A stretch of 64,000 bases of DNA from assembly GCA_028823445.1 (NCBI GenBank), contig JAPKBH010000004.1, forward strand, positions 38,986-102,985, read 5' to 3'. Shown here one piece after another: positions 50,814 to 63,390 of the stretch. Origin of the DNA: Acidimicrobiales bacterium. GTDB lineage: Bacteria > Actinomycetota > Acidimicrobiia > Acidimicrobiales > MedAcidi-G1. The notes under the pieces are model-generated. The model saw only the letters and a list, made by a program, of their open reading frames with translations, was not told the DNA's origin and made no database searches. Each line of letters opens with the position of its first letter. Within the stretch, counting starts at the first letter, position 1. Position numbers and translations under genes: made by a program.

Positions 50814-53800
50814 GTGTCTGTTCGCCCCCTCGTCCGGGAACGTTACTCATTCGGAAACCTTGAGGAAGCCCTCGAGTTGCCCGACCTGATCGCTATTCAA
50901 CGGGAATCATTTAAATGGTTCTTAGATCAGGGTATTGCCGATACGTTCCGTGATCTCAGCCCCATTACCGATTTCAGCGAAACTCTTTCGCTGGAGTTCG
51001 AGTTTGACCCCAAAGACGAGGACCTCTGTCCTCCTCCGAAGTACACCGTAGAAGAGTGCCGCGAACGCGACATGACCTACGCAGCTTCTATTTTTGTGCG
51101 GGCCCGGTTCATGAACGCCGCCACCGGCGAAATCAAAGAACAAACCGTCTTCATGGGCGATTTCCCCGTAATGACCGAAAAAGGTACCTTCATCATCAAC
51201 GGCACCGAACGTGTCGTGGTGTCTCAGTTGGTGCGGTCCCCGGGAGTCATCTTCCAACCAGGCGAGCGGTACCGCTTGCGTAACCTGTCTAAACACCAAA
51301 TGGTCACCGGCACCATCCACCCCTACCGTGGTGAATGGATCGAATTCGACGTTGAACAAAAACCCGGCAAAGACGTTACCGCCGGCACCCGGGTGGCTCG
51401 CAAACGCCGCCTCTCTATGTTCACCTTGCTTCGAGCCATCGGTTACGACGAAGAAAACTACCCCGGTTTCTTAGACCGCTTGGTACGTCACTTCAACTTC
51501 CTCGAAGGCCAATGGGAAAAAGACAAAGAACTTCATGTCACCCAAGAAGAAGCCTTGTTGGAAATTTACAAGCGGGTACGCCCCGGCGAACCACCTTCCG
51601 TGGAAGCGGCACGTTCTTACCTGAACAACGCCTTCTTCGAATCTCGCCGCTACGACCTTTCCCGTGTCGGTCGCTACAAGTTGAACCGCCGCTTAGGTCC
51701 AGAAATTGAGAAAATTGAGAAACTATTCAACATCGAGTTGGAAAAACCAGATCCCACCCAAACGGTGCTCACCCAATCAGAAGTTTTGGCCACCTGCATC
51801 TACTTGTTGCATCTGGCCAAAGGCGAGCCGGGCTACCGCCTCGACGACCAAGACCACTTCGCTAACCGCCGTATTCGCTCGGTAGGCGAGTTGATCCAAA
51901 ACCAGGTACGTATTGGTTTGTCCCGCATGGAACGTGTAGTGCGCGAGCGCATGACCACCCAAGATGTGGAATCCATTACCCCCACCACGTTGATCAACAT
52001 TCGTCCGGTAGTGGCAGCCATCAAAGAGTTCTTTGGGGCCAGCCAGCTCTCACAGTTCATGGATCAGGTCAACCCACTTTCTGGCCTTAACCACCGCCGT
52101 CGTCTTTCGGCGTTGGGCCCTGGTGGTTTGTCTCGTGAACGTGCCGGCTTCGAAGTCCGCGACGTGCACTTTTCGCACTACGGCCGTATGTGTCCCATCG
52201 AAACCCCAGAAGGTCCAAACATTGGACTCATCGGCGGTTTGGCCTCTTATGGTCGGGTAAACGCCTTCGGCTTCATCGAATCCCCTTACCGAATTGTCAA
52301 AGACGGCCGGGTCACCGATGAAATCAAGTACTTTGCTGCCGACGAAGAAGAAGAATATGTAGTGGCTCAGGCCAACGCTCCGTTGGACGCTGACGGCCGG
52401 TTCGAAAATGACCGAGTCTTGGTACGCCAATCACCGCAGGCCGCATCTTTGCAAGACCTCCGGTTGCAGCTAGAACGCGATGTTTTCTTTGCCGCCACCA
52501 CCGAAATTTCCTACGTACCGCCTTCTGAAGTGCAGTTGATGGATATTTCGCCCAAGCAGATCGTTTCGGTCGCCACGGCACTGATTCCCTTCTTGGAACA
52601 CGACGACGCCAACCGTGCCCTCATGGGCGCCAACATGCAGCGCCAAGCTGTTCCGTTGATGAAAGCCGAAGCGCCTTACATCGGCACCGGCATCGAAGCG
52701 CGAGCCGCTCACGACGCCGCCGACATGGTGTTAGCTGACGAAGCAGGCACCGTGCTCGCCGTTGACGGAGTAAGCATTACCGTTGACTACCGCAAAGCCG
52801 GCAAAGTCACGCACGACCTGTTCAAATTCGAACGCTCCAACCAAAACACCTGCATCAACCACAAAGTCCAGGTTGCCCCCGGAGACAAAGTAAAAGCTGG
52901 CCAACTTTTGGCTGACGGCCCCTCCACCGATGGTGGCGAGTTGGCGTTGGGTAAAAACTTGCTGGTGGCTTTCATGTGTTGGGAGGGCTACAACTTCGAA
53001 GATGCCATCATCTTGTCGGAGCGCCTGGTTAAAGACGATGTGCTCACCTCTATCCACATTCACGAACACGAAGTAGATGCTCGTGACACCAAGTTGGGTC
53101 CCGAAGAAATCACTCGAGACATCCCTAACCTCTCTGACGAGATTATGGCTGACCTTGACGAACTGGGCATCGTGCGCATTGGTGCCGATGTTGGCCCCGG
53201 CGATGTATTGGTCGGAAAAGTAACCCCCAAGGGCGAAACCGAACTCACCCCCGAAGAACGCCTTTTGCGGGCCATCTTCGGTGAAAAAGCCCGCGAAGTA
53301 CGCGATACCTCAATGAAGGTGCCCCACGGGGAGACCGGCAAGGTCATCGACGTTAAAGTTTTCAACAGCGAAAACGGCGACGAACTTCCGCCCGGCGTCA
53401 ACCAACTGGTACGGGTCTACGTGGCGCAAAAGCGCAAAATCAGCGTCGGCGATAAGTTGGCCGGCCGTCACGGCAACAAGGGTGTTATCTCCAAAATCTT
53501 GCCTATTGAAGACATGCCGTACACTTCAGACGGCACCCCGGTGGACATTATTTTGAACCCGTTGGGCGTGCCTTCCCGCATGAACGTGGGCCAGGTACTG
53601 GAAGCCCACTTGGGTTACTGCGCTCGCTGGGGTTGGGAACTAGACGGTGAAACCACTGGTCAAGAACCAGTTCGTGGCACCGAACGCAAAACTCGGATAT
53701 CAACCACCCCTGCGGTACACGTTGCTACCCCAGTATTTGACGGGGCTCACTGGGATGAAGAAGACCGTGCGGGCAAACACCCCACCATTCAAAAAATATT

Positions 53801-54395
53801 GGGCAACATCAACCCCGAGACTGTCTCGGGCGAGCGTCTGATTGGCTTGGACGGGAAAACCACCTTGTACAACGGCCGCACCGGCGAGACCTTCGACAAC
53901 CAGATCATGCTGGGCTATGTCTACATCCTCAAGCTTGCGCACCTCATTGACGACAAGGTTCACGCCCGGTCAACCGGCCCTTACTCCATGATTACCCAAC
54001 AACCTTTGGGCGGTAAAGCCCAATTCGGTGGGCAGCGCTTCGGCGAAATGGAAGTATGGGCGCTGGAAGCTTACGGTGCCGCTTACTGCCTGCAAGAACT
54101 CCTCACCATCAAGTCAGATGACGTGTTGGGTCGAGTTCGGGTGTATGAAGCCATCGTTAAGGGAGAGAACATCCCGACACCAGGCATCCCCGAAAGCTTC
54201 AAGGTTCTTATTAAAGAAATGCAGTCACTCTGCCTCGATGTTGAGGTGCTTGATGAGGCCGGCCATGAGGTCGAAATGCGTGAACTAGACGACGATGTCT
54301 ACCGCGCTACAGAAGACCTCGGCATTGACCTGTCCCGCCCTGAACGGGGCTCCGACGAAGAAGATGAACGCCGCAGTGCCGGCGTTCTCCGCTAG
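50814..54395 (+). CDS. rpoB: RNA polymerase subunit beta
   Basis: The 1193-residue protein has family length for Actinobacteria. The rifampicin region reads [18 protein letters not shown] then [20 protein letters not shown], with the drug-contact Gln, Phe, Asp, His, Arg, Ser and Leu positions all kept, so sensitivity is predicted; Val occupies the site of E. coli Asn518. Catalytic-region motifs [11 protein letters not shown] and the C-terminal [14 protein letters not shown] are present. It starts at GTG 50814. rpoC begins 17 bases after its stop. Confidence 0.97.
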   Translation: MSVRPLVRERYSFGNLEEALELPDLIAIQRESFKWFLDQGIADTFRDLSPITDFSETLSLEFEFDPKDEDLCPPPKYTVEECRERDMTYAASIFVRARFMNAATGEIKEQTVFMGDFPVMTEKGTFIINGTERVVVSQLVRSPGVIFQPGERYRLRNLSKHQMVTGTIHPYRGEWIEFDVEQKPGKDVTAGTRVARKRRLSMFTLLRAIGYDEENYPGFLDRLVRHFNFLEGQWEKDKELHVTQEEALLEIYKRVRPGEPPSVEAARSYLNNAFFESRRYDLSRVGRYKLNRRLGPEIEKIEKLFNIELEKPDPTQTVLTQSEVLATCIYLLHLAKGEPGYRLDDQDHFANRRIRSVGELIQNQVRIGLSRMERVVRERMTTQDVESITPTTLINIRPVVAAIKEFFGASQLSQFMDQVNPLSGLNHRRRLSALGPGGLSRERAGFEVRDVHFSHYGRMCPIETPEGPNIGLIGGLASYGRVNAFGFIESPYRIVKDGRVTDEIKYFAADEEEEYVVAQANAPLDADGRFENDRVLVRQSPQAASLQDLRLQLERDVFFAATTEISYVPPSEVQLMDISPKQIVSVATALIPFLEHDDANRALMGANMQRQAVPLMKAEAPYIGTGIEARAAHDAADMVLADEAGTVLAVDGVSITVDYRKAGKVTHDLFKFERSNQNTCINHKVQVAPGDKVKAGQLLADGPSTDGGELALGKNLLVAFMCWEGYNFEDAIILSERLVKDDVLTSIHIHEHEVDARDTKLGPEEITRDIPNLSDEIMADLDELGIVRIGADVGPGDVLVGKVTPKGETELTPEERLLRAIFGEKAREVRDTSMKVPHGETGKVIDVKVFNSENGDELPPGVNQLVRVYVAQKRKISVGDKLAGRHGNKGVISKILPIEDMPYTSDGTPVDIILNPLGVPSRMNVGQVLEAHLGYCARWGWELDGETTGQEPVRGTERKTRISTTPAVHVATPVFDGAHWDEEDRAGKHPTIQKILGNINPETVSGERLIGLDGKTTLYNGRTGETFDNQIMLGYVYILKLAHLIDDKVHARSTGPYSMITQQPLGGKAQFGGQRFGEMEVWALEAYGAAYCLQELLTIKSDDVLGRVRVYEAIVKGENIPTPGIPESFKVLIKEMQSLCLDVEVLDEAGHEVEMRELDDDVYRATEDLGIDLSRPERGSDEEDERRSAGVLR

Positions 54396-54412
54396 AGACG
54401 TAGGAAAAAAAA

Positions 54413-57400
54413 GTGCTCGACGTCAACGACTTTGATCAAATACGCATTGGATTGGCTACCGCGGATGGTATCCGCATGTGGTCAAATGGTGAGGTTAAAA
54501 AACCTGAAACCATTAACTATCGCACCCTGAAACCAGAGAAGGATGGCCTTTTCTGTGAAAAAATCTTTGGTCCCACCAAAGACTGGGAGTGCTACTGCGG
54601 CAAGTACAAACGAGTGCGCTTTAAGGGCATTATTTGTGAACGTTGCGGTGTTGAAGTAACCCGCTCAAAGGTGCGCCGTGAACGTATGGGCCACATTGAA
54701 TTGGCAGCCCCCGCAGTACACATTTGGTACCTCCGCGGCACCCGTTCTTGGTTGGCTTACCTGCTTATGGGCACCGAGCCCCGCGAAGAACTCAAAGCCA
54801 AGCAACTTGAAAAAGTCATTTACTTCGCCGCCAACATGGTGGTATGGGTAGATGAAGACAAACGCCACGATGATTTAACCACCCTGGAAGCCGAGTTGGT
54901 TGAAGAACGCCTCGCTATCGAAGAAGAACGCGACGCCGAACTAAACCGTCGCCAAGAAGCCCTGGAAGCCGAGTTGGCCGAGATGGAAGGCGAAGGCGCC
55001 AAAGACGCCGACTTGCGAGCCCGTCAAAAGTCCGCCGAAAAAGACCTTTCGTTTGTACGCGACCAGTACGAAGAAGAAATCGACGTACTCAACCGCGCCT
55101 GGGACGAATTCACCAGCTTGTTCTCTCGCCAAATCATTGAAGACGAACCCCTCTGGCGTGAACTCGTTGACCGCTGGGGCGACTACTTCGAAGGTGGCAT
55201 GGGTGCCGATGCTTTAGCGCAACTCATAGAACGCATCGACTTTGACGAAGAAGAAGTCAAATTGCGGGTCATGATCGACCCGCCAGAAGGCCAAAAGCCT
55301 TTGTCGGCACAACGCAAACAAAAAGCTATTAAACGCCTCAAGATTGTTGCTGCGCTAAACCGCCGCGACAAGCACGGTCGCCGGGTTAACGAACCACGGG
55401 CCATGATCCTTGATGCCGTACCGGTGATCCCGCCAGAACTCCGCCCCATGGTGCAGCTCGATGGTGGCCGGTTTGCTACCTCCGACCTCAACGACCTTTA
55501 CCGCCGAGTAATCAACCGCAACAACCGGTTGAAGCGACTACTTGACCTCGGTGCCCCCGGCATCATCATTAACAACGAAAAGCGCATGCTGCAAGAAGCA
55601 GTAGACGCCTTATTCGATAACGGTCGACGTGGTCGCCCAGTTACTGGTCCCGGCAACCGTCCGTTGAAGTCCCTCTCTGACATGCTCAAAGGCAAGCAAG
55701 GCCGTTTCCGCCAAAACTTGCTTGGAAAGCGCGTCGACTACTCCGGGCGTTCGGTCATCGTGGCCGGCCCCACCCTGAAATTCCACCAATGCGGCCTCCC
55801 CAAAATCATGGCCTTGGAACTTTTCAAGCCTTTCGTCATGAAAAAACTGGTAGACGATGAATTGGCTCCCAACATCAAATCAGCCAAACGCATGGTAGAA
55901 CGCCGCAAGCCCCAGGTTTGGACCGTTCTTGGGTCAGTAATTGAAGAACACCCCGTGCTCTTGAACCGTGCCCCAACCTTGCACCGTCTTGGTATTCAAG
56001 CATTCGAACCCGTCTTGGTAGAAGGCAAAGCTATTCAGATCCACCCATTGGTCTGTACCGCTTTCAACGCCGACTTCGACGGCGACCAAATGGCGGTACA
56101 CCTTCCGCTTTCTGCAGAAGCACAAGCAGAAGCACGGGTGCTGATGCTGTCGGCCAACAACGTGTTGAGCCCCGCTCACGGGCGCCCCCTGGTAACCCCC
56201 ACTCAAGACATGATCATCGGTGGGTACTACTTGACCATGGAGACCGAAAGTTCGGTAGGCGAAGGACGAGTATTCCGCCACGTACATGAACTAGAACACG
56301 CTATGGACGAAGGCGGCCTCGAACTGCATTCAACCATTCAGTATCGTTCTGAGGACTACCCCGGCCTGAAGGCCACCGAGGCCAACGGCAGTGCCGCCAC
56401 TTGGCACACCACCACCCCCGGCCGAGTACTTTTCAACGAAGTACTTCCCGTAGGGTTCACCTATGTCAACCACCGGGTTGATAAAAAAGCCATGACCGAC
56501 CTAGTTGACGATTTAGCTCGTCACTACACCAAAAAAGAAGTATCGGAAAGCCTCGACGGCTTGAAAGATCTTTGCTTTAAGTTCGCCACACGATCTGGTT
56601 TGACGGTGTCTATCGACGATGTAAAAACCCCACCGGAAAAGCAAACTATTTTGGACCGACACGAAAAAGATGCGGCCAAAGTAGAAGGCCAGTTCCGCAA
56701 GGGCATTATTACCGACGGCGAGCGACGCCAAAAAGAAGTAGAAATTTGGAACGCCGCCACCCAAGAAGTGACCGAAAAAATGATTGTGGCCTTGAAAGTC
56801 GATGAGTTCAACCCCATCGACGTGATGGTGGAATCCGGTGCTCGCGGCAACATGATGCAGGTGCGTCAGATCGCCGGGATGCGTGGCCTGGTAGCCAACC
56901 CTCGTGGCGACCTTATTCCTCGCCCCATCAAGTCAAACTTCAAGGAAGGTTTGACCATGTTGGAGTACTTCATTGCGACTCCGGGTGCCCGTAAAGGCCT
57001 GGTAGATACCGCTTTGCGTACCGCCGACTCGGGTTACCTGACTCGCCGCTTGGTAGATGTTTCGCAAGAACTCATCATCAACGAGTACAACCCCTTCGAA
57101 GGGGGCGGTGCAGTGTTTGGTATCTGGATCGACGATGTCGAACCAGACCAAGCCGACAAACGCACTTACTTAGAGACCCGTTTGTTGAGCCGCACCTTGG
57201 CCGATGACGTAACCTTGGCCGATGGCACGGTATACGAAGCCGGATCCATCGTGGGCGAAGAAGAAATGAACATCTTGCGCGACGACACCACGGTGAACCG
57301 GGTGCGAGTACTTTCCCCACTCACCGACGACTCAGCAATCGGCGTTTCTGCTGCTTGCTACGGCATGTCACTGGCTACCAGCAAACCTATTGAAGTAGGC

Positions 57401-58381
57401 GAAGCGGTTGGGGTAATTGCTGCACAGTCCATTGGTGAACCGGGCACCCAGTTGACCATGCGTACCTTCCACACTGGTGGTGTAGCGGGTAAGGACTTGG
57501 CCGGCGGTCTTCCTCGAGTGGTTGAACTCTTCGAAGCACGAACCCCTAAAGGTAAAGCCACCTTGGCTCGCATCTCTGGGGTAATTCGTATTGGCGAAGA
57601 CGAAGGACGCGGTCGCGAAATAACCGTGGTGGCCGACGACGGGGAAGAAGAAACTTACTTTATCCCCGGCATGCCACGCCTCGAGGTAGTCGATGGGCAA
57701 GAAGTTAAAGCCGGCGACCCCATTGTGGAAGGTCCTCGTGACCCCAAAGAACTCCTTGAAATCAAGGGCGTGCGCGAAACCCAGCAGTACCTGGTGGAAG
57801 AAGTGCAGAAAGTGTACCGAGACCAAGGTGTGTCGATCCACGATAAGCACATTGAGTTGATCGTGCGCCAAATGACCCGCCGAGTCAAGATTAACGACCC
57901 AGGCGAATCAGAATTCCTGCCCGGCGAACAAGTTGATCAACGACAATTTGCCGAAACAAACCGCAATTTGGTTGACGAAGGCAAGCGCCCCGCAGAGGGT
58001 CGCCCAGAACTCATGGGTATCACCAAAGCTTCTTTGGCCACCGAATCATGGTTGTCGGCTGCGTCCTTCCAAGAAACCACTCGGGTGCTTACCGAAGCAG
58101 CTATTGAATCTAAGAGTGACCGTCTTATCGGGCTCAAGGAAAACATTATTATCGGGAAACTGGTTCCGGCCGGTACCGGCATGGAGCAACACCGCAGCGT
58201 GGCGCCTCATGCCCCCGACTATAAACCCATGGACTTTTATAGTTCAGCAGACGAAGAACAAGATCTTGCCGAATGGTTGGCTGGTCAAGCTGGCGCCGAC
58301 GAGGACCCTACCGCTGGGGCCTACGAAGCCGATGTTATTGACTTAGCGGCCGATGCTACGGCTGCCGATCCGACTGCTTAG
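54413..58381 (+). CDS. rpoC: RNA polymerase subunit beta prime, second zinc site altered
   Basis: The 1322-residue protein has the N-terminal zinc site [19 protein letters not shown] intact, the active-site motif [16 protein letters not shown], and the bridge helix/trigger loop region ending in [17 protein letters not shown] coiled-coil segment near residues 160-220 is typical of Actinobacteria. The second zinc site normally has four cysteines; here the first (in DCxT) is replaced by [11 protein letters not shown], the second and third by leucine or threonine and serine ([12 protein letters not shown]), and only the last (AACYG) remains. GTG 54413 follows GTAGGAAAAAAAA. Confidence 0.97.
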   Translation: MLDVNDFDQIRIGLATADGIRMWSNGEVKKPETINYRTLKPEKDGLFCEKIFGPTKDWECYCGKYKRVRFKGIICERCGVEVTRSKVRRERMGHIELAAPAVHIWYLRGTRSWLAYLLMGTEPREELKAKQLEKVIYFAANMVVWVDEDKRHDDLTTLEAELVEERLAIEEERDAELNRRQEALEAELAEMEGEGAKDADLRARQKSAEKDLSFVRDQYEEEIDVLNRAWDEFTSLFSRQIIEDEPLWRELVDRWGDYFEGGMGADALAQLIERIDFDEEEVKLRVMIDPPEGQKPLSAQRKQKAIKRLKIVAALNRRDKHGRRVNEPRAMILDAVPVIPPELRPMVQLDGGRFATSDLNDLYRRVINRNNRLKRLLDLGAPGIIINNEKRMLQEAVDALFDNGRRGRPVTGPGNRPLKSLSDMLKGKQGRFRQNLLGKRVDYSGRSVIVAGPTLKFHQCGLPKIMALELFKPFVMKKLVDDELAPNIKSAKRMVERRKPQVWTVLGSVIEEHPVLLNRAPTLHRLGIQAFEPVLVEGKAIQIHPLVCTAFNADFDGDQMAVHLPLSAEAQAEARVLMLSANNVLSPAHGRPLVTPTQDMIIGGYYLTMETESSVGEGRVFRHVHELEHAMDEGGLELHSTIQYRSEDYPGLKATEANGSAATWHTTTPGRVLFNEVLPVGFTYVNHRVDKKAMTDLVDDLARHYTKKEVSESLDGLKDLCFKFATRSGLTVSIDDVKTPPEKQTILDRHEKDAAKVEGQFRKGIITDGERRQKEVEIWNAATQEVTEKMIVALKVDEFNPIDVMVESGARGNMMQVRQIAGMRGLVANPRGDLIPRPIKSNFKEGLTMLEYFIATPGARKGLVDTALRTADSGYLTRRLVDVSQELIINEYNPFEGGGAVFGIWIDDVEPDQADKRTYLETRLLSRTLADDVTLADGTVYEAGSIVGEEEMNILRDDTTVNRVRVLSPLTDDSAIGVSAACYGMSLATSKPIEVGEAVGVIAAQSIGEPGTQLTMRTFHTGGVAGKDLAGGLPRVVELFEARTPKGKATLARISGVIRIGEDEGRGREITVVADDGEEETYFIPGMPRLEVVDGQEVKAGDPIVEGPRDPKELLEIKGVRETQQYLVEEVQKVYRDQGVSIHDKHIELIVRQMTRRVKINDPGESEFLPGEQVDQRQFAETNRNLVDEGKRPAEGRPELMGITKASLATESWLSAASFQETTRVLTEAAIESKSDRLIGLKENIIIGKLVPAGTGMEQHRSVAPHAPDYKPMDFYSSADEEQDLAEWLAGQAGADEDPTAGAYEADVIDLAADATAADPTA

Positions 58382-58511
58382 TGCTGTGACATTCAACTTT
58401 CTCCCCTCGCGCGCTTGTGAGTAGAGAAATGTTGCCCGTAGACTCATCCGCTGGCCAACCTTTTAGTTTGGTCAGGTTATTCCTTCGAGTTTCTCGGCGA
58501 GCGGCCCTCGG

Positions 58512-58543
58512 GTCAACCGTCAAAACCCGACTATCAATAGAAT
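58512..58543 (+). promoter_or_regulatory. Weak candidate promoter before rpsL
   Basis: TAGAAT at 58538-58543 matches the -10 consensus in five of six positions, 18 bases before the rpsL GTG. The -35 region (around 58512-58520) is poor. The 180-base gap after rpoC also contains a palindrome CTCTATAGAG (58544-58553) that overlaps the ribosome site. No gene is visible in the gap. Confidence 0.3.
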
Positions 58544-58561
58544 CTCTATAGAGGTAAATCA

Positions 58562-58933
58562 GTGCCCACCATTAACCAACTGGTCCGCAAGGGCCGTAAG
58601 TCCAAACGAGCCAAGGAAACTACCCCTGCCCTAAAGGGTGCTCCTCAGCGTCGCGGGGTGTGTACGCGTGTTTACACCACTACCCCAAAAAAGCCGAACT
58701 CGGCTTTGCGTAAGGTTGCTCGCGTGCGCCTCACCACGGGTATTGAAGTAACGGCCTACATTCCTGGCGAAGGACACAACTTGCAAGAGCACTCCATTGT
58801 TTTGGTGCGTGGCGGTCGTGTAAAGGACCTTCCCGGTGTGCGTTACAAAGTTATTCGAGGCACTCTTGATACTGCAGGGGTAAGCCAACGCCGTCAGGCC
58901 CGTAGCCGTTACGGCGCCAAGAAGGAGGGCTAA
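58562..58933 (+). CDS. rpsL: 30S ribosomal protein S12
   Basis: The 123-residue protein has family length. [18 protein letters not shown] and [17 protein letters not shown] are unchanged, with wild-type lysines at the two sites where streptomycin-resistance changes occur. It starts at GTG 58562 behind TAGAGG. It opens the str operon rpsL, rpsG, fusA, tuf, rpsJ. Confidence 0.97.
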   Translation: MPTINQLVRKGRKSKRAKETTPALKGAPQRRGVCTRVYTTTPKKPNSALRKVARVRLTTGIEVTAYIPGEGHNLQEHSIVLVRGGRVKDLPGVRYKVIRGTLDTAGVSQRRQARSRYGAKKEG

Positions 58934-58935
58934 CC

Positions 58936-59406
58936 ATGCCTCGCAAAGGTCCCGCAGTTCGTCGTGAACTCACCCCTGATCCCGTTTACCGCTCCACCGT
59001 GGTAACCCAGTTGGTAAACAAAGTGTTGTTGAGCGGCAAACGCTCCACCGCAGAACGCATCGTTTACGAAGCGCTTTCTACCATCGAAGCAAAAACTGGT
59101 TCCGACCCGGTAACCGCTCTTAAAGATGCTTTAGAAAACATAAAACCCCAACTTGAGGTGAAAAGCCGTCGTGTTGGTGGCGCTACCTACCAGGTACCTA
59201 TCGAAGTACACCCTCGCCGGGGGAGCACCTTGGCTATCCGTTGGTTAGTTGCTTACGCCCGGGCACGCCGTGAACACACCATGGCTGAGTGCTTGGCAAA
59301 CGAAATCATGGATGCCTCTAACAGTCTTGGCGCCTCGGTAAAACGCCGCGAAGACGTACACAAAATGGCTGAAGCCAACAAAGCTTTCGCCCACTATCGC
59401 TGGTAA
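58936..59406 (+). CDS. rpsG: 30S ribosomal protein S7
   Basis: The 156-residue protein has the usual length and the signatures [34 protein letters not shown] and the C-terminal KAFAHYRW. It binds the head of 16S rRNA. It follows rpsL after two bases; GGAGG precedes ATG 58936. Confidence 0.97.
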   Translation: MPRKGPAVRRELTPDPVYRSTVVTQLVNKVLLSGKRSTAERIVYEALSTIEAKTGSDPVTALKDALENIKPQLEVKSRRVGGATYQVPIEVHPRRGSTLAIRWLVAYARARREHTMAECLANEIMDASNSLGASVKRREDVHKMAEANKAFAHYRW

Positions 59407-59481
59407 ACCCACCAGGATTCATTCCATTGTCTTCGCTTGATGTTTTAAGCGAAAACACAGAAAGCAAACGACGAGCAAAAA

Positions 59482-61587
59482 ATGGCTAAGCGACATCCTC
59501 TGAATAAAACCCGCAACATCGGCATTATGGCCCACATCGATGCGGGAAAAACCACCACCACCGAACGTATTTTGTATTACACCGGCGTGAACTACAAAAT
59601 TGGTGAAGTCCATGACGGCGCAGCCACCATGGACTGGATGGAACAAGAACAAGAGCGCGGCATCACCATCACCTCAGCGGCCACCAGCTGTTTCTGGGAC
59701 GATCACCGCATTAACATCATTGACACTCCAGGCCACGTGGACTTCACCGTTGAAGTAGAGCGTTCGCTCCGGGTACTCGATGGTGCCGTTGCGGTATTCG
59801 ACGGGGTAGCCGGCGTAGAACCACAAACCGAAACGGTGTGGCGTCAAGCCGACCGTTACAACGTGCCTCGTATGTGCTTTGTAAACAAAATGGACCGCAC
59901 CGGAGCTGACTTTTACTTCGTGTTGGACACCATTCGCGAACGCCTGAACTGCAACGCTGCGGTGTTGCAACTCCCTATCGGTGCCGAAACCGAATTTGCC
60001 GGAATTATCGACATCGTGGCCATGAATGCTTTGATCTGGCAAGGTGAAGATTTGGGCGCATCATGGGACGTAGTAGACATTCCCGAAGACATGGTGGAAA
60101 TAGCCGCACAATACCGCACCGAACTTATTGACGTGCTGGCGGAATTTGACGAAACCATTTTAGAAAAATTCGTTGGCGAAGAAGAAATCACTGTAGAAGA
60201 CGTCAAGAACGCCGTACGTACCGGCACTTTGTCGGGCGTCTGTACTCCTATTTTGACAGGCAGCGCATTCAAAAACAAAGGGGTGCAACCTTTGCTTGAT
60301 GCTGTGGTTGATTACCTCCCTTCACCTTTAGACCTCCCCCCAGTAGAGGGTGTACACCCCCGCAGCGGTGACGAAATTACTCGTGAAGTAAGCGACGACG
60401 CACCGTTCTCTGCTTTGGCCTTCAAAATCATGACCGACCCTCACGTAGGCAAACTCATTTACTTCCGGGCCTACAGCGGGGTACTTGAAAAGGGCGGATT
60501 CGTGTTAAACGCCCGCACCGGCTCAAAAGAACGTATCGGCCGCATTTTGGAAATGCACGCCAACAACCGTGAAGACCGTGACGAAGTACGGGTTGGCGAC
60601 ATCGTGGCCGGCATTGGCTTAAAAAACACCCGCACCGGAGACACCCTCTGCGACCCCAGCAACCCCATCGTGCTGGAACAACTTGAGTTCCCAGCCCCCG
60701 TTATCCACGTCGCTGTTGAACCCCGATCAAAAGCTGACCAAGACAAAATGGGTAAAGCCCTTTTCTCCCTGGCCGAAGAAGACCCTACCTTCACGGTAAA
60801 AAGCGACGATGAAACCGGCCAAACCATTATTGGTGGCATGGGCGAACTTCACCTCGAGGTCCTGGTGGACCGCATGTTGCGTGAATTCCGAGTAGACGCC
60901 AACGTTGGTCGCCCTCAGGTTGCTTACCGCGAGACCATTACCCGCGCCGTAGAGAGCCATCGCTACACCCACAAAAAACAAACCGGTGGGTCAGGGCAGT
61001 TTGCTGAAATCATCGCCACCGTTGAACCGTGGTCACCTGGCGAAGAAGACGAAGACAAAGAACAGACCTACTTGTTCGAAAACAAAGTCACCGGTGGACG
61101 CATACCCAAGGAATATATTCCTTCCGTGGACCACGGCATCAGCGCCTCGCTGAACAACGGCACCCTGGCTGGGTTCCCCCTGTTGGGACTTAAAGTAACT
61201 TTGGAAGACGGAAAGTCTCACGACGTGGACTCTTCGGAAATGGCTTTCAAGATCGCTGCACAATCATGGTTCCGGGAAGTAATTCCTCGTGCCAAACCAG
61301 TGCTGCTGGAGCCCATTATGGCGGTTGAAGTAGTAACTCCAGAGAATTACATGGGCGACGTAGTTGGCGACTTGAACTCCCGTCGCGGCCGTGTTGGCCA
61401 GATGGAAGCCCGAGGCGGAAACCAAGTAGTGACGGCACAGGTGCCATTGTCGGAAATGTTCGGCTACGCTACTGATCTGCGGTCCCGTACTCAGGGCCGT
61501 GCGACCTACACCATGCAATTTGACTCGTACCAACAAACACCCGGGTCGGTGCAGGAAGAAATCGTGAGCCGCATCCGCGGTGAGTGA
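59482..61587 (+). CDS. fusA: Elongation factor G
   Basis: The 701-residue GTPase drives tRNA-mRNA translocation. G motifs [28 protein letters not shown] and [10 protein letters not shown] are intact; domain IV contains GGSGQFAEI. Length is normal. The 75-base gap upstream has no gene. A second translation GTPase (tuf) follows after 45 bases. Confidence 0.97.
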   Translation: MAKRHPLNKTRNIGIMAHIDAGKTTTTERILYYTGVNYKIGEVHDGAATMDWMEQEQERGITITSAATSCFWDDHRINIIDTPGHVDFTVEVERSLRVLDGAVAVFDGVAGVEPQTETVWRQADRYNVPRMCFVNKMDRTGADFYFVLDTIRERLNCNAAVLQLPIGAETEFAGIIDIVAMNALIWQGEDLGASWDVVDIPEDMVEIAAQYRTELIDVLAEFDETILEKFVGEEEITVEDVKNAVRTGTLSGVCTPILTGSAFKNKGVQPLLDAVVDYLPSPLDLPPVEGVHPRSGDEITREVSDDAPFSALAFKIMTDPHVGKLIYFRAYSGVLEKGGFVLNARTGSKERIGRILEMHANNREDRDEVRVGDIVAGIGLKNTRTGDTLCDPSNPIVLEQLEFPAPVIHVAVEPRSKADQDKMGKALFSLAEEDPTFTVKSDDETGQTIIGGMGELHLEVLVDRMLREFRVDANVGRPQVAYRETITRAVESHRYTHKKQTGGSGQFAEIIATVEPWSPGEEDEDKEQTYLFENKVTGGRIPKEYIPSVDHGISASLNNGTLAGFPLLGLKVTLEDGKSHDVDSSEMAFKIAAQSWFREVIPRAKPVLLEPIMAVEVVTPENYMGDVVGDLNSRRGRVGQMEARGGNQVVTAQVPLSEMFGYATDLRSRTQGRATYTMQFDSYQQTPGSVQEEIVSRIRGE

Positions 61588-61632
61588 AATGAAAAGTTTT
61601 GAAGCAACCCAGAGAAATATTGAGGAAAAGTA

Positions 61633-62823
61633 ATGGCTAAGGCCCAATTTGACCGTAACAAGCCGCACGTAAATGTTGGCACCATGGGGCACATCGACCA
61701 TGGTAAAACCACCCTTACTGCAGCAATCACCAAGGTCCTTTCGGATCGCAACCCGGACTCAACTTCGTTCACCGAGTTTGAGAACATTGACAAGGCTCCC
61801 GAAGAACGCGAGCGCGGCATCACCATCAACGTGTCCCACGTTGAATACGAAACCGACGAGCGTCACTACGCACACGTTGATATGCCTGGTCACGCTGACT
61901 ACATCAAGAACATGATCACCGGTGCCGCTCAGGTAGACGGCGCCATCTTGGTGGTATCCGCAGCTGACGGCCCCATGCCGCAGACCCGTGAACACGTGTT
62001 GCTGGCTCGCCAAGTTGGTGTGCCTCACATCGTGGTTGCCCTCAACAAGTGCGACATGGTAGACGACGAAGAGCTCATCGAATTAGTAGAGATGGAAGTT
62101 CGCGAACTTCTTGACGAATACGGCTTCCCCGGTGACGACACTCCCATCTGTCAGGTTTCTGCTTTGAAGGCCTTGGAAGGCGATGCCGATGCGGCAGAAG
62201 CCATCGTGGCCTTGATGGCTGAAGTTGACGCTTTCATTCCGACCCCGGAACGTGACGTTGACCTTCCTTTCTTGATGCCTATTGAAGATGTGTTCTCCAT
62301 TACCGGCCGCGGCACCGTGGTGACCGGTCGTATCGAACAAGGTATTTTGAACACCGGTGACAAAATTGAAATCATCGGCCTCAAAGACACCACCGAAACC
62401 ACCTGTACTGGTGTAGAGATGTTCCGCAAGATTCTTGACCAAGGTCAAGCTGGCGACAACATTGGCGCCTTGCTTCGTGGTGTGGAAAAAGAAGACGTAC
62501 AACGTGGACAGGTTCTGGGCAAGCCAGGATCCATCACCCCGCACACCAATTTTGATGCTGAGGTGTACGTGTTGACCACTAAAGAAGGCGGCCGTCACAA
62601 GCCTTTCTTCTCTAACTACCGTCCACAGTTCTACTTCCGAACCACTGACGTAACCGGCACCATTGTTCTTCCTGAAGGAACTGAAATGTGTATGCCGGGC
62701 GACAACACCACCATGCATGTGGAGCTCATTGCCCCCATCGCTATGGATGAGGGTTTGCGTTTCGCCATTCGTGAAGGTGGCCGCACCGTTGGTGCCGGCG
62801 CCGTTACCAAGATCACCAAGTAG
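61633..62823 (+). CDS. tuf: Elongation factor Tu
   Basis: The 396-residue GTPase delivers aminoacyl-t[17 protein letters not shown], the switch [14 protein letters not shown] (Met in place of the usual Cys) and [11 protein letters not shown] are present, as are the C-terminal beta barrels. The threonine of switch I is kept in [26 protein letters not shown] lies before ATG 61633. rpsJ starts 5 bases after the stop. Confidence 0.97.
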   Translation: MAKAQFDRNKPHVNVGTMGHIDHGKTTLTAAITKVLSDRNPDSTSFTEFENIDKAPEERERGITINVSHVEYETDERHYAHVDMPGHADYIKNMITGAAQVDGAILVVSAADGPMPQTREHVLLARQVGVPHIVVALNKCDMVDDEELIELVEMEVRELLDEYGFPGDDTPICQVSALKALEGDADAAEAIVALMAEVDAFIPTPERDVDLPFLMPIEDVFSITGRGTVVTGRIEQGILNTGDKIEIIGLKDTTETTCTGVEMFRKILDQGQAGDNIGALLRGVEKEDVQRGQVLGKPGSITPHTNFDAEVYVLTTKEGGRHKPFFSNYRPQFYFRTTDVTGTIVLPEGTEMCMPGDNTTMHVELIAPIAMDEGLRFAIREGGRTVGAGAVTKITK

Positions 62824-62828
62824 CGATA

Positions 62829-63149
62829 ATGGCTGCAGGGCAAAAAATTCGGATCCGGTTGAAGGCTTACGATCACGAGGTTATTGATCAATCGACCAAA
62901 AAGATTGTAGAAACGGTACGCCGTACCCAAGCTGATATCCGGGGACCTATCCCTTTGCCCACCGAGAAACACCGTTACACGGTTATCAAGGGCCCATTCA
63001 CGGACAAAGACTCTCGAGAACATTTCGAGATGCGCATTCATAAGCGCTTGCTTGACATCTTGGATCCCTCGGCAAAAACCGTGGACTCGTTACAGCGTTT
63101 GGACTTGCCTGCTGGCGTAGATATTGAGATTAAAATTCAGCAAGCCTGA
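62829..63149 (+). CDS. rpsJ: 30S ribosomal protein S10
   Basis: The 106-residue protein has the family sequence [19 protein letters not shown] and the loop [18 protein letters not shown]. It functions in the 30S head and in NusB-type antitermination. In most bacteria rplC follows, opening the S10 operon, but here a terminator and gene fragments follow instead. Confidence 0.96.
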   Translation: MAAGQKIRIRLKAYDHEVIDQSTKKIVETVRRTQADIRGPIPLPTEKHRYTVIKGPFTDKDSREHFEMRIHKRLLDILDPSAKTVDSLQRLDLPAGVDIEIKIQQA

Positions 63150-63172
63150 CCAAAACTAAAGATTTAACTCTG

Positions 63173-63200
63173 CATGAGCGCTCCTTCGGGGGCGCTCATG
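63173..63200 (+). terminator. Terminator after rpsJ
   Basis: CATGAGCGCTCC and GGGGCGCTCATG pair over 12 bases, with one T-G pair, around a TTCG tetraloop; TTGTTTG follows. This is the best Rho-independent terminator shape in the window. It lies 24 bases after rpsJ. Confidence 0.8.
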
Positions 63201-63229
63201 TTGTTTGTAGGAGTTAGTGCTCTTGCTGT

Positions 63230-63373
63230 CAGACGAACCTGACAGTACGGGCGAAGAAGAAAATCCAGAATCTGCGGGTAAAAAATCCAACAAACGATTG
63301 CCCCGAGCACTACCGCTCCCGCCACCACCAATAAGCGACGGCGTAGCTCCTCCAGGTGAGAAACAAGAGTCAT
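63230..63373 (-). pseudogene. tatC: Truncated tatC fragment (first ~46 codons)
   Basis: From ATG 63373 the minus strand reads MTLVSHLEELRRRLLVVAGA, then a first membrane helix (VVLGAIVCWIFY) and LDFLLRPYCQV. This is the start of TatC, including the conserved HLxELRxRL motif. After about residue 47 the sequence departs from TatC and runs through the rpsJ terminator region to a stop near 63166. The start has a GGGGAG eleven bases upstream, so the initiation region is that of a real gene. The remaining five helices are missing. The end coordinate of homology is approximate. Confidence 0.75.
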
Positions 63374-63390
63374 TTGGCTGCTTTCTCCCC

